Shown here: positions 19,615-29,096 of the stretch, piece by piece
Numbering within the stretch: position 1 is the stretch's first letter
Layout: each line of letters begins with the position of its first letter
NCBI RefSeq assembly: GCF_001647675.1
Contig: NZ_CP015594.1
Coordinates: 2,356,001-2,420,000, forward strand
Source of the DNA: Acinetobacter sp. NCu2D-2
Lineage (GTDB): Bacteria > Pseudomonadota > Gammaproteobacteria > Pseudomonadales > Moraxellaceae
DNA: 64,000 nt
Direction: 5' to 3'
The notes under the pieces: model-generated
Seen by the model: the letters and a program-made list of their open reading frames with translations, nothing else
What the model was told of the DNA's origin: nothing
The model's database searches: none
Program-made: the position numbers and the translations under genes

Positions 19615-20616
19615 TTATTTGTCTTCAATGTGAATAGTTGCAGTACGCCCTGCCACAAATGCCAATTCATTCTTGGGCACTTCATCTAAAACAATTTTAA
19701 CAGGAACACGCTGTGCTAAACGTACCCAACTAAAGGTTGGATTCACATTTGCCAACAGACCAGAAGTCGATGTACGTTCACGGTCTTCGATCCCTAATGC
19801 CACACCTTGAACATGCCCTTTAAATGTTTGTGAATCACCCATCAATTGAATGGTTGCTGGTGCGCCAATATAAATTTTATTCAGTTTGGTTTCTTCAAAA
19901 TATCCAACAACATACAGCTGTTTACGATCAAGTAGTGCTGCAACAGCTTGTCCGACTTTGACATAATTACCAGCTCGAAGTTCAAAGTTTGACAACGTAC
20001 CATCCGCAGGGGCAACAACTTCTGAACGGTTCATATTGAGTTTAGCTAAGTTCACCTGACTTTGCGCAGCTTCGATCAGGGCTTTTTGCTGCACAATATT
20101 GGCTTTGGCTTTTTCAATTGCAGCTGCCATTTGTTCATGCTCGGCATTCGATTGATCACGCTCTGCCAATTTCTGATCTTGTTCCAGTTTAGAAATCGCA
20201 CCATCCATCAAACTTTCGTAACGATTCGCGGTTTTATCTGCCAGTTTTAAATTGGCTTGTGACTTGGCAAAATCTGCTTTACTTTGCATCAATTCTGCTT
20301 CTGCCTGTGCCAAACCTGCTTTGGCTTTGGCTAAGTCTGATTTTGCTTCTTCGACATCCAGTGCTTGACGTGCCACATCAATTTTGAATAGGACCTGCCC
20401 TTTTTTCACCGTTTGGTTATCGTGAACAAGCACTTCAGTCACAATGCCTGACACATCTGAAGACACCTGAATCACATCACCACGTACACGACCATCACGT
20501 GTCCACGGCTCCGCATTGTAATAGTTCCAAATATGTCGAATCACCAGAATTGCCGCTATAGCAACAAGCACAAGCAGGACTGGACGGAGATATTTTTTTA
20601 AATTGACAGCTGTCAT
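19615..20616 (-). CDS. aaeA: HlyD/AaeA-type membrane fusion protein (efflux periplasmic adaptor)
   Basis: A 333-residue adaptor linking an inner-membrane pump to an outer-membrane channel. It has one N-terminal membrane anchor (about 9-28). A biotinyl-lipoyl half-motif VTEVLVHDNQTVKKGQVLF follows, then an alpha-helical hairpin rich in Ala/Lys/Gln (about 85-190) and the second half-motif VVAPADGTLSNFELRAGNYV. I chose ATG 20616 because GAGGAA lies nine bases upstream; an in-frame TTG at 20631 is less likely. Symbol by resemblance to E. coli AaeA; the substrate (aromatic acids there) is unproven here. Confidence 0.82.
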   Translation of the reverse strand: MTAVNLKKYLRPVLLVLVAIAAILVIRHIWNYYNAEPWTRDGRVRGDVIQVSSDVSGIVTEVLVHDNQTVKKGQVLFKIDVARQALDVEEAKSDLAKAKAGLAQAEAELMQSKADFAKSQANLKLADKTANRYESLMDGAISKLEQDQKLAERDQSNAEHEQMAAAIEKAKANIVQQKALIEAAQSQVNLAKLNMNRSEVVAPADGTLSNFELRAGNYVKVGQAVAALLDRKQLYVVGYFEETKLNKIYIGAPATIQLMGDSQTFKGHVQGVALGIEDRERTSTSGLLANVNPTFSWVRLAQRVPVKIVLDEVPKNELAFVAGRTATIHIEDK

Positions 20617-20654
20617 TGTAAGATTCCTCAATTATTTAATATGTGCTGGATGAT

Positions 20655-20849
20655 TTAGAGAAATAACCAATGCACACCGCCCAAAATCACGACATACACA
20701 CACAGGTAAAAAATACCGGGTAAAGCAATCCAATCTTGCTCAACCCATCGGTTCATGGCTTTCATCAGCAGGTTTAAAAGCACATAGGCCAAAATGGCTT
20801 GAATCAAGAGAATTGGCACATAAATACCGTAGATATTTATTTCGCCCAT
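20655..20849 (-). CDS. aaeX: DUF1656 small membrane protein (AaeX-like)
   Basis: A 64-residue inner-membrane protein with two hydrophobic helices (about 8-28 and 42-62), starting MGEINIYGIYVPILL. This is the short component that accompanies FUSC pumps and HlyD adaptors. It overlaps the pump gene by 13 bases and precedes aaeA by 38. Its role in the pump is not established. Confidence 0.85.
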   Translation of the reverse strand: MGEINIYGIYVPILLIQAILAYVLLNLLMKAMNRWVEQDWIALPGIFYLCVYVVILGGVHWLFL

Positions 20850-22924
20850 GATGTTGCCTCACGCGTTTCATTCGTTTGTGCAACTTGAAAATGAAACAAG
20901 CTGCTAGAAATATTGTTTAAAGAAATATGTAGACGTTGCAGCACATTGGCATCTTCAACCTGAATTTCTTGCTGAAGTTGTACTAAATGTTGCGCTATGA
21001 CTGCTTGAATGGAATCTGTAGATTGTTGCTCTGCCTTGGCTTCAAAATAGTGTTGAAGTTGCTGTTGTAACTCGATCAATGCAGATTTAAATGGATGATC
21101 AGCGGCTAATTGTTGTGATAATTCTTGCAGTCGCGTTAAATCCACCACCGCGCTGGTTTCAATTAATGCACGATCGATCTGTTTTTTTACCCGTTCAGAT
21201 TGAACAACTTTGGTATTTAATATCCCAATACGATCGAGCATTCCGCGCAAATGAATACGAAATTCCAGACCATAGGGAATATATAAGGCCTCACCAAACG
21301 CTTGGTAATGCAGTGCCAATATACGTTTTGCACTGATCTCAGGGGACATCGCCCGAACCAAATGAATGATATAAGCTGCCAAGATTGGACCCATAATCGT
21401 ACCAATCGTTGCATCAAAGAAAAAAACTTGGTCGAGTGAATAACGGTTTTGAAAGTTCAGCCCCATAATGACACCCATCAGCATCGGTAGTGCCAAACCC
21501 GTCAAAGGTGGATGCGGGAAAAGCAGCAAACAATAAATAATAAACAGAGCCAAAACCACAGCGAGTTGCCAAAAAGCAGTAACATTCGGAAAGATGCCGT
21601 AGGCATAAATAAAAACAATAATCGCAGCATACACATTCCCGCGAATAAACATTTTTAAGGCTGGAACAGGGTTATCCATCGCACTTAAAATACAAGCAGC
21701 AATCGCAGCCATTTCGGCAAACATAAAGCCTGCTTTCCAGCCACTTAGAATCCATAAGCCGCTCGACAGAAATACCACTAAACACGCCGAGATCCCGCCA
21801 CGTAATGCCACACCATGATCACGATGCAAATTAGGATAACTTGTACCTAATGGCGTCACGTTGGCAGGCAAAGTGCTGTCACCTTGCTGAATACGTTGCC
21901 AAATTAAGCGAATCGCCCGAATACTTTGGATAAAGTGGCGCAAGTCCATTTTTAGACTGGATAACGCAACATGTTGTGAAGGCTGCGCTATAGCAAAGAT
22001 CTGTTGAAAATCCTGCTCAAACGTTGTAGGTAAAGTATTGAGCTCACTCTCGTCAATCATTGTTTCTGGAGATAGAAAGTCGACAATATTTTGATGTAAC
22101 TGCCGTAAAGGTTCACGATATGCAGTATCAATTTGATCCAACTGTTTAATTCGTTCTGACATCGCCACCAAGTTAGCAACCAATAGGCTGATTTGATTGA
22201 GCATCTCTTGCAAGGGCTTAGTCATGCCCTGCAATGTCGATTTTTCATAGTTAAGATGCGTTGCCATGACATGAATATCTGCAATATCACGGGCTAAATG
22301 GCTCAACAATTGGCTGTAATTATTTTTTTGTTCACTATCTATTAAAATTTTATCGAAGATACCCCGTGTGTCTTTCAAGGTTTTTGACACCCGCATAGCC
22401 ACTGCAGGACCAATATTCATTGGCAATATGGTCGTCATGATCAAGGCACTGGATAACACCCCGACAGTAATTTCTAATACCCGTCCGACCGCCATATCAA
22501 AGAGCGACGAGGTTTCAATGTTATAGACAATATTGAAACTGATGATGACGGTGGTATAGCCCGCCAACATAAAGATATAACTGCGCGGTGTGCGATCTAA
22601 TAAAGAGATATACAAACAAAGCCCGACCCAAAAAGCTAAAAACGCACTAAATAGCCATGGATAATTCATTAGAACGGGAGTTGCGGCCACCGAGACCACT
22701 GCACCCAATAAAGTCCCCAAAACCCGAAACACACTTTTTGAAGCAGCCATGCCCGAGTAGGGATTGGCAATCACAAAGACTGTGCCGATAGCCCAGATCG
22801 GATAGGTCAAATTCAACATGAATGCGACATAAAGTGCCAACATACCTGCCACAAAGGTCTTTATCGCAAAAATCCAATCCATCTTATTGGGACGGAATGC
22901 GAGTAAAGGTTTAATCAGCAACAT
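20837..22924 (-). CDS. aaeB: FUSC-family efflux pump (AaeB-like)
   Basis: A 695-residue inner-membrane transporter of the fusaric acid resistance/AaeB class. Two sets of about six transmembrane helices (about 18-165 and 375-530) are separated by a large soluble region, and a third soluble region closes the protein, as in the family. The N-terminal DWIFAIKTFVAGMLALYVAF and the second-repeat GSTYPNLHRDHGVALRGGIS-like region are typical. With aaeX and aaeA it would export aromatic acids or drugs to the periplasm or outside. Expressed away from a divergent IclR regulator, the likely controller. Confidence 0.85.
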   Translation of the reverse strand: MLLIKPLLAFRPNKMDWIFAIKTFVAGMLALYVAFMLNLTYPIWAIGTVFVIANPYSGMAASKSVFRVLGTLLGAVVSVAATPVLMNYPWLFSAFLAFWVGLCLYISLLDRTPRSYIFMLAGYTTVIISFNIVYNIETSSLFDMAVGRVLEITVGVLSSALIMTTILPMNIGPAVAMRVSKTLKDTRGIFDKILIDSEQKNNYSQLLSHLARDIADIHVMATHLNYEKSTLQGMTKPLQEMLNQISLLVANLVAMSERIKQLDQIDTAYREPLRQLHQNIVDFLSPETMIDESELNTLPTTFEQDFQQIFAIAQPSQHVALSSLKMDLRHFIQSIRAIRLIWQRIQQGDSTLPANVTPLGTSYPNLHRDHGVALRGGISACLVVFLSSGLWILSGWKAGFMFAEMAAIAACILSAMDNPVPALKMFIRGNVYAAIIVFIYAYGIFPNVTAFWQLAVVLALFIIYCLLLFPHPPLTGLALPMLMGVIMGLNFQNRYSLDQVFFFDATIGTIMGPILAAYIIHLVRAMSPEISAKRILALHYQAFGEALYIPYGLEFRIHLRGMLDRIGILNTKVVQSERVKKQIDRALIETSAVVDLTRLQELSQQLAADHPFKSALIELQQQLQHYFEAKAEQQSTDSIQAVIAQHLVQLQQEIQVEDANVLQRLHISLNNISSSLFHFQVAQTNETREATSWAK

Positions 22925-22965
22925 ATATCGGCTCTATTTTGGTCAATCAGGCAAATTTAGAGATC

Positions 22966-22998
22966 AAAAAACCGCACAATATCGAGAAATATTGCGGG
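22966..22998 (-). promoter_or_regulatory. Possible attenuator hairpin in the aaeB leader
   Basis: On the minus strand CCGCAATAT pairs with ATATT-GT-GCGG (two-base bulge) and is followed directly by six T. It stands about 45 bases before the aaeB start codon. A Rho-independent terminator shape in a leader suggests attenuation, but the stem is weak. Confidence 0.35.
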
Positions 22999-23073
22999 CT
23001 AAAAATCTACATACAATTTAGATAAAGATGTTCAAATCAGTGCTGATTTGGAACTGAAAGGACATTAATGATC

Positions 23074-23099
23074 AATAATTAATAGATTGATTAATTATT
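23074..23099. promoter_or_regulatory. Palindromic candidate operator
   Basis: AATAATTAAT and ATTAATTATT are perfect 10-bp inverted arms around AGATTG. The site lies between the divergent efflux operon and the IclR-type gene, where an autoregulating repressor would bind. Confidence 0.45.
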
Positions 23100-23365
23100 C
23101 ACCATAAGATATTTTTCATGTGAATTTTTTCAAAATTAATCTTTTTTGTCAATTAAAATATCCAAATATGAGAATTTGAGCAAAATCAACCGATTTTTTA
23201 AGCTTATATAAGCCTTTAATTCTTGTTTATCACATATAAGCTATCGAAAAAGTGATGACGAAATAAAATTAAATTCAGGGAAATCGCAAAATTTAGCTGC
23301 TTTTTTTGTTATAAAGTAACTCTAGAATTTATGATTTCACAATTAAACCACGCAGGTTGTTGGTT

Positions 23366-24148
23366 ATGGCGCTTTCCAGTTTTGGTAAAATTTTAACGGT
23401 TCTCGATCTTTTTTCTGTATCGCGACCGGTCATCAATGTCGATACCATCAGTGAAGAATTGGGCCTCTCAAAACCAACCAGTTATCGCTATTTAAAAGAA
23501 TTAGTCTCTAATGAACTACTGCAACGTCTAAGTGGTACATCGGGTGATTACACTTTAGGTTCAAAGATCGCAGTTTTGGATTTTATTTCGCGTACCACCG
23601 ACCCTTTGGTGCAAATTAGCATTCCTTTTATGCAAGAAATTGTGCATCGCACTGAATTTTCTTGTCTGCTCACACATTTAAATTACGACTCGTGTATCGA
23701 CCTACACAGTGAAGTGTTTAAAAATACATTACTGTTGTCGTATGGTCGTGGCTGTCCTCGTCCGGTCTATGTCGGCTCATCCGCTAAAATTATGCTGGCG
23801 TATTTACCAAAACAAAGTCAGCTCGATTACTATGAGCGTTATGCTACACAGCTTTCAGAAGTTAATTTTGCCAAAAGCCAAGATGAATTTCTAACTCAGC
23901 TCAAAAAAATAAAAAAACAAGGATATTATTTTTCTAATGGTGAGTTAGATCCGAATATTGCGGGCGTATCAGTTCCGGTTAAATTCTCAAGTAAAGAACC
24001 ACCCTTAGCACTGACTTTATTGGCTTCGAAAAATCGCTTTGAGTTTGTCAATTTGGCAAAACTTATTGAAATTCTGCAAGAAAATGCACGTTTGATTGAA
24101 CAGAAGTTTGCAGCCTTGAATCCAGAACCTATCGAAGTACTGAAATAA
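23366..24148 (+). CDS. IclR-family transcriptional regulator
   Basis: A 260-residue regulator with an N-terminal winged helix-turn-helix (about 8-65, recognition helix around ISEELGLSKPTSYRYLKELV) and a C-terminal IclR effector-binding domain (about 80-250, with AYLPK and ISVPVKF stretches). ATG 23366 is preferred over an upstream TTG at 23357. Divergent from the aaeB operon, it is the likely sensor of the exported aromatic compound; this is inferred from position only. Its stop codon abuts the AlkB-like gene on the other strand. Confidence 0.85.
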   Translation: MALSSFGKILTVLDLFSVSRPVINVDTISEELGLSKPTSYRYLKELVSNELLQRLSGTSGDYTLGSKIAVLDFISRTTDPLVQISIPFMQEIVHRTEFSCLLTHLNYDSCIDLHSEVFKNTLLLSYGRGCPRPVYVGSSAKIMLAYLPKQSQLDYYERYATQLSEVNFAKSQDEFLTQLKKIKKQGYYFSNGELDPNIAGVSVPVKFSSKEPPLALTLLASKNRFEFVNLAKLIEILQENARLIEQKFAALNPEPIEVLK

Positions 24149-24844
24149 TTATTCAAGATAATAAAACTGGCGAAAGGTTAAGTTAATTCGAGGTTGGGTA
24201 ATTTTGCTGGATTTATGAATTTGATGTTTCCAGTGCTGCTGCGTCACGCCACGCATCACAATCAATTGTCCACTCATTAAAAGTAGTTCAACTTTTTCGT
24301 TGCTGCTTTTATGTTTAAAGCTCATCTTACGGGTTGTACCTAAACTTAAGGATGCAATCACGCTTTCCCTGCTCTGCCCTTGGTATAAAGTCGGTTCATC
24401 ATCACTGTGCCAACCTAAGCCTTGGCTGCCATTTTCATATAAATTGGCTAAACATGAATTAAAGCTCTGTCCGACCAATGCTTCAATATGCTGTTTTAAC
24501 CGATAAAGCGCAGGTTGCCAGATATGAGCCTGTTTGATACTTCCAGAGTAACGATATTGAAAGTTTTCATCGCCATACCACACCACTTTTCGATCTGTGA
24601 TGTAGTGTTTACCAAACAAGAAGACTTCATCCTGCTGCCAAGCGAGTTTTCTTAAAAAATAATTGAAATATTTTTCGCTATCTTGCAAGTTCATGACGCA
24701 GCCTAAATCCTCCACCACCCCATCATAAGGCAGTAAATTGGCTTTTGGCTCTGGCGGAAATAGATCAAACGTCATCAGCAATACATCATGATGTTTCCCT
24801 GCATAGTGACATGACTCAAACCCATTCCACAATGTGTAATTCAC
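24149..24844 (-). CDS. AlkB-like 2-oxoglutarate/Fe(II) dioxygenase
   Basis: A 231-residue enzyme of the AlkB/ALKBH2-3 class, which oxidatively removes alkyl groups from DNA or RNA bases. Iron ligands are visible as H146-x-D148 (LGWHSDDE) and a distal His (H207, in HWKHQI). The 2-oxoglutarate and strand motif RINLTFR (219-225) is complete, as is LSLGTTRKMSFKHK. It is not E. coli AlkB itself, and the substrate is not determined. Monocistronic, convergent with the IclR gene with no spacer. Confidence 0.88.
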   Translation of the reverse strand: MNYTLWNGFESCHYAGKHHDVLLMTFDLFPPEPKANLLPYDGVVEDLGCVMNLQDSEKYFNYFLRKLAWQQDEVFLFGKHYITDRKVVWYGDENFQYRYSGSIKQAHIWQPALYRLKQHIEALVGQSFNSCLANLYENGSQGLGWHSDDEPTLYQGQSRESVIASLSLGTTRKMSFKHKSSNEKVELLLMSGQLIVMRGVTQQHWKHQIHKSSKITQPRINLTFRQFYYLE

Positions 24845-24927
24845 AAATCAAAACATCTTTTCTACTTGAGCAATCACAATTTGAGGCATAGACTCAGATT
24901 AACTTTTACAATAAAAATTAATTACTT

Positions 24928-26730
24928 ATGAATTTATGGCATCTTTTTCAGAAGCTTAGACCTTTTGTTCGACCTTATCGAATATTGGTCATTGCCACCT
25001 TATTACTGACATTAGTGAGTTCTTTTACTGCTCAGGTCAACGCCATTACCTTACAGTATGCCGTAGATAGCATTAATAAATTGCTCGCAGCAGGTGAAGG
25101 TCTCGATCAAGGTTGGCATATTCTGATTACGATTACAGCCATCTTACTCGGTAAAGAAGTCATCAATGCCATCGTTCAGTTTGGACAGAAATTTTACGGT
25201 GAAAAGTTAAGAATCTTTGTTTCACAAGACTTAGCTCAGGGCATTATTGAGAAATTTCTCAAATATCGTCTGGCTTTTTTTAATGAAGACAATAACCAAG
25301 CGGGTAAATTGCAAACCCGTATTGACCGTGGAATTGGTTCACTAACCCGTTTAGTACAGATCTTCTTTATTGATATTTTGCCGTTATTTACCAGTGCAAT
25401 TGTGGCATTGGCACTGATGTACTATGCCAATTTTTATGTCGGTTTAGTGGCAACGGCAATTGTACCTATCTATTTCTGGCTAACGTATAAACAGGCACAA
25501 AAGCTTGGCGGATGGCGACGTAGCCTGCGTGATGGTCGTGAGAAAAAGAGCCAAGGCATTTTAAGTATTATCAACTCCATTACAGTAATTAAGTCCTTTA
25601 ACCGTGAGTCAATTGAGTCAGAGAAGCAGCTCGGCTTACAACGTGAGCTGACGGACAACCAAATGAAAACCCGTCAGACCAGTTTCCTGTTTGACGGTTT
25701 AAAAACCTTTATTGAACAAATCGGTATCGTGCTGATTATTATTCTGACGGCTTATTTCGTCCTTGATGGTCAAATGAGTATCGGCATGATCATGTATCAC
25801 GTGCTGTTGTTTAATAACGTGTCTGCGCCAATTCGCTCATTGCATCGTATTTATGACGAGGTCAATGATGCGATGATTTACTCAGAAAGCTTTTTCCAAA
25901 TTCTGGAAGCCGATGATGAGATTGAGGCGAGTGGCGAGCAAAAACCACCTGTACAAGGTAAGTTCCAACTGAGCAATGTCGACTTTTATTATCCAAATGG
26001 TTTCCATGCCTTAAAAGACATTAATATGGAAATCCGCCCAAATAAAATTACGGCTTTAGTTGGTTTATCAGGTGCCGGTAAATCGACCCTCATTAGCTTA
26101 TTAGACAAATTTTATGAACCCCAAGGCGGTTCAATTAAGCTAGATGGCATAGATCTCAAAGACTATGACACGCAATATTTACGTGATCATATTGGTTTAG
26201 TGCTGCAGAAGAATCATATTTTCCAAGGCACCATTTTTGACAACATTCGTTATGGTAAAACCGACGCGTCTATGGATGATGTCATTGATGCTGCGAAAAA
26301 AGCCTCGATTCATGAGCAAATTTTGCAGCTACCACAGCAGTATGATTCAGATGCATTACAGCTTTCCGGTGGTCAACAACAGCGTATTGCTTTGGCACGT
26401 ATGTTCCTGAAAAATCCACCGATTATTTTCTTAGATGAACCGACTGCAAGTCTTGATGCAATTGCCACTGAGCAAATTAAGCAAAGTTTAGATCAGATCA
26501 AACAAGGCCGCACCGTGATTATGATTTCACATAGCCTGTCTCAAATTATTGATGCTGATTATACCTACGTGATGAAAGATGGTGCGATTGCGGAGCATGG
26601 CGAACACGACGACTTGTATCATCAAGACGGCGCATATAAGGAAATTTTTGATGCGATGGCAAAAAGTTTAAATATTGAAAAAATTGCCAAAACCTTTGAG
26701 GATGATGCTGAGGAAGAAACGCATAGTTAG
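24928..26730 (+). CDS. ABC transporter, fused permease and ATPase
   Basis: A 600-residue half-transporter with six transmembrane helices (about 18-325) and a C-terminal nucleotide-binding domain. Walker A GLSGAGKST lies at about 381-389, the signature LSGGQQQRIALAR at about 485, and Walker B IIFLDEPTASLD just after. It resembles exporters of the MsbA/ABCB type and acts as a homodimer or heterodimer in the inner membrane. No substrate gene is adjacent, so the cargo is unknown. Confidence 0.85.
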   Translation: MNLWHLFQKLRPFVRPYRILVIATLLLTLVSSFTAQVNAITLQYAVDSINKLLAAGEGLDQGWHILITITAILLGKEVINAIVQFGQKFYGEKLRIFVSQDLAQGIIEKFLKYRLAFFNEDNNQAGKLQTRIDRGIGSLTRLVQIFFIDILPLFTSAIVALALMYYANFYVGLVATAIVPIYFWLTYKQAQKLGGWRRSLRDGREKKSQGILSIINSITVIKSFNRESIESEKQLGLQRELTDNQMKTRQTSFLFDGLKTFIEQIGIVLIIILTAYFVLDGQMSIGMIMYHVLLFNNVSAPIRSLHRIYDEVNDAMIYSESFFQILEADDEIEASGEQKPPVQGKFQLSNVDFYYPNGFHALKDINMEIRPNKITALVGLSGAGKSTLISLLDKFYEPQGGSIKLDGIDLKDYDTQYLRDHIGLVLQKNHIFQGTIFDNIRYGKTDASMDDVIDAAKKASIHEQILQLPQQYDSDALQLSGGQQQRIALARMFLKNPPIIFLDEPTASLDAIATEQIKQSLDQIKQGRTVIMISHSLSQIIDADYTYVMKDGAIAEHGEHDDLYHQDGAYKEIFDAMAKSLNIEKIAKTFEDDAEEETHS

Positions 26731-26804
26731 ATGCCTATGCTTCACGTGCTATATCTCTTAAACCAATTTCATCTCATGACCTCGACATAAATACCGATTT
26801 TATT

Positions 26805-26830
26805 CTGGTGCTACATAGATGTAGCATCAG
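26805..26830. repeat. Hairpin between convergent ABC transporter and phoU
   Basis: CTGGTGCTACAT and ATGTAGCATCAG are 12-base inverted arms (one G-T pair) with almost no loop. No T run follows on either strand, so its role as a terminator is uncertain. Confidence 0.5.
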
Positions 26831-26956
26831 AAAAACAAAGCGTTTTTTTACGTTTCTCACTTTAAAAATAGGCTTATATCAATATAAAAATTTTTAAACA
26901 TTGCATATATAATATAAATCTCACTTGTGTTGACTTGAATAAAATGCTTTGAAAAA

Positions 26957-27676
26957 TTAACGCTGCACTTTTTGTTCTATTTCTTCAATACTGGTATGGC
27001 GGGCGTCAAAACCTTTGACCATATAAATGACTTGCTCTGAGATATTACGAGCGTGATCACCGACTCGCTCAAGTGAACGAAGCACCCAAAGTACATTGAT
27101 CACACGGCTGATCTGACGAGAATCTTCCATCATATAAGTCATCAACGTGCGCGTTGCAGATTGATACTCGCGATCTATATCGGCATCTGCCTGTAATACA
27201 CGTAACGCTTGATCTGCATCTAAGCGTGCAAAAGCATCTAAAGCATCATGAATCATGACCCGTACTTGATTACCAATATGCCGCGTTTCCATATAGCCGC
27301 GCGGTGAGCCACCCTCTTCTGACAATGCCTGTGCAATACGGGCAATCTTCGCGGCTTCATCACCAATTCGTTCTAAATCTGTATTGGCTTTAGACATCGC
27401 AATCACCATACGCAGGTCAATCGCAGCAGGATGACGGCGCGCCAAAATCAAAGTCAAAGCTTCATCAATTTCACGTTCTAATTGGTTGACCATGTTGTCT
27501 TGAAACTGTACGTCGACGGCAAGTGTAGCATTGGTATCTAAGAGTGCATGAATGGCATTGCTGACTTGCTGCTCCACCAAACCGCCCATACTCATAAATT
27601 TAGTATTGACGTCCTGAAGTTCCTCATTGAACTGCGAAGAAATATGATGATGTAACACAGGATTATTTGGACACAC
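26957..27676 (-). CDS. phoU: Phosphate signalling protein PhoU
   Basis: A 239-residue protein of two PhoU three-helix bundles (about 20-110 and 125-220). Metal-binding signatures include ERIGDEAAKIARIA and ERVGDHARNISEQVIYM, with HHHISSQFNEEL near the start. It represses the Pho regulon by modulating PhoR and the Pst transporter. The GTG start has GGAG nine bases upstream. No pst or phoBR genes are next to it, so it is an isolated copy. Confidence 0.93.
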   Translation of the reverse strand: MCPNNPVLHHHISSQFNEELQDVNTKFMSMGGLVEQQVSNAIHALLDTNATLAVDVQFQDNMVNQLEREIDEALTLILARRHPAAIDLRMVIAMSKANTDLERIGDEAAKIARIAQALSEEGGSPRGYMETRHIGNQVRVMIHDALDAFARLDADQALRVLQADADIDREYQSATRTLMTYMMEDSRQISRVINVLWVLRSLERVGDHARNISEQVIYMVKGFDARHTSIEEIEQKVQR

Positions 27677-27764
27677 AGCAGCTTACTCCACATCCATGAG
27701 GACGAAATTTGATCTCAGTTATTTAAGCACAGCAAAGATGAAAGTTTGATGACAAGCCATTTGC

Positions 27765-29096
27765 TTATGAGTAATCAACCAACCATGCGTTCATTTCAGC
27801 TAAAGTTTTTTCTGTAAGTTGTCCGACCGAGGCTTGCAACTGTAAAACATGAATTAAGTAATCATATTTAGCATTCAAATAATCAGTTTTGGCTGAAAAT
27901 GCATTACGCTGTGCTAACAGTACATCAACCATGGTTTTCAGCCCTTCTTGATACTGTGCTCTTGATGCTTTAGCAACAATTTCAGAAGATTCCATCGCTG
28001 CTTTACGGGCATTGAGTTTGGATTGATCGGTTTCAACCTGCATAAAAGACTGTTTAACATCTGTATTGGCTTTTAAAATAGCCGCATCCAGCTGAGCATC
28101 ACTTTGACGCACATTCACACCTGCCTGACGAATGCTTCTTTGTGTACGAAAGCCTGTAAATACATTCCAGTTCATCTCAATACCGACCTGATTAAAGTCA
28201 CCATTGGTGGACATCACGGTATCAGGGCTTTGTTTGGTATAGCCATAGGTACCCACAGCTTCCACTTGTGGATACAACGCAGCCTGCTCTACACGTTTCG
28301 CATCTTCGGCATATTGCTTTTGGGTTCTGGCTTGAAGAATCCCAAGATTCTGACTTTGTGCTAAATCACGCCAAGACTGTATATCGCTTGGAATCGGTTT
28401 TTGAAACTGGAAGTCTTCGCGTAGCACCGCAAGATTTTCTTGATATGGCCCAATTAATTGCGCCAATTGTTCTTGTGCCAAGACTAATTGGACTTGGCTT
28501 GAAATTCGATTGGCCTGTGCATTTTGATACTGTGCATTGGCTTCACTGACATCACTTCGTGCTACCAAACCTTCTTTGAGTTTGGCGTTCATCATGCGCA
28601 ATTGTTCAGATAGGGCTTGCTCTTCTTGTAAGTAAGCTGTAGTCAAAGATTGCTGGCGTAAAACATTAAAATAAGCTTCTGAAACTTGTAAAATATGTTG
28701 TTGTTTTTGCAGTCTTAAATTAACTTCGCTCAGCAGAATGGAGGTTTTCACCTGCTTATAGCCTTGCCATGCATCCCAGCGGAAAAGCGGCTGGCGTGCA
28801 GTAATACTGATCTGCTGACTATTGGTGGTATCACTGAGAAAATTACCAAACTGTGCATTGTTCGCAGTATCAACGGATTGATTTTTACGGGTGACATTGC
28901 CTGAAACCGTGACCGTCGGTAATAAGTTCCCACCAGCAATGCCCAAATTTAATTGATCAGATTCATATTGCAAGACATTCGCAAGCCATGTTGGGTCATT
29001 TTGCTTTGCCCGTTCATATGCCTCAGACAAATCCAGCGCATTTACCCATGGACTGTTCAACACACATAATGCACTTATGAGAAATTTGGTTTTCAT
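27765..29096 (-). CDS. TolC-family outer-membrane efflux protein
   Basis: A 443-residue outer-membrane channel of the OEP family, with two repeats of about 200 residues made of long amphipathic helices and short beta strands. An N-terminal signal peptide (MKTKFLISALCVLNSPWVNA) is cleaved after about residue 20, and the first helix LSEAYERAKQNDPTWLA is typical of TolC. I chose ATG 29096 rather than 29126, which would add a non-signal-like extension. It could partner the AaeAB-like pump or type I secretion; it is not in an operon with either. Confidence 0.88.
   Translation of the reverse strand: MKTKFLISALCVLNSPWVNALDLSEAYERAKQNDPTWLANVLQYESDQLNLGIAGGNLLPTVTVSGNVTRKNQSVDTANNAQFGNFLSDTTNSQQISITARQPLFRWDAWQGYKQVKTSILLSEVNLRLQKQQHILQVSEAYFNVLRQQSLTTAYLQEEQALSEQLRMMNAKLKEGLVARSDVSEANAQYQNAQANRISSQVQLVLAQEQLAQLIGPYQENLAVLREDFQFQKPIPSDIQSWRDLAQSQNLGILQARTQKQYAEDAKRVEQAALYPQVEAVGTYGYTKQSPDTVMSTNGDFNQVGIEMNWNVFTGFRTQRSIRQAGVNVRQSDAQLDAAILKANTDVKQSFMQVETDQSKLNARKAAMESSEIVAKASRAQYQEGLKTMVDVLLAQRNAFSAKTDYLNAKYDYLIHVLQLQASVGQLTEKTLAEMNAWLVDYS

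Larger units (their letters stand above)
22925..23365. other. Divergent regulatory region aaeB/iclR
   Basis: A 441-bp A+T-rich gene-free region. It holds a weak terminator-like hairpin in the aaeB leader (22970-22998) and a perfect palindrome (23074-23099). Promoters for both directions must lie here; none is close enough to consensus to place with confidence. Confidence 0.6.

Noticed and set aside
23101..23365. Mobile or horizontally acquired DNA upstream of the IclR gene because of high A+T
   Set aside because: The region is short, gene-free, and has no repeats or integrase; high A+T is ordinary for Acinetobacter promoters.
26805..26830. Intrinsic terminator between the ABC transporter and phoU
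   Set aside because: The hairpin is strong but no T run follows on either strand; listed only as a hairpin.
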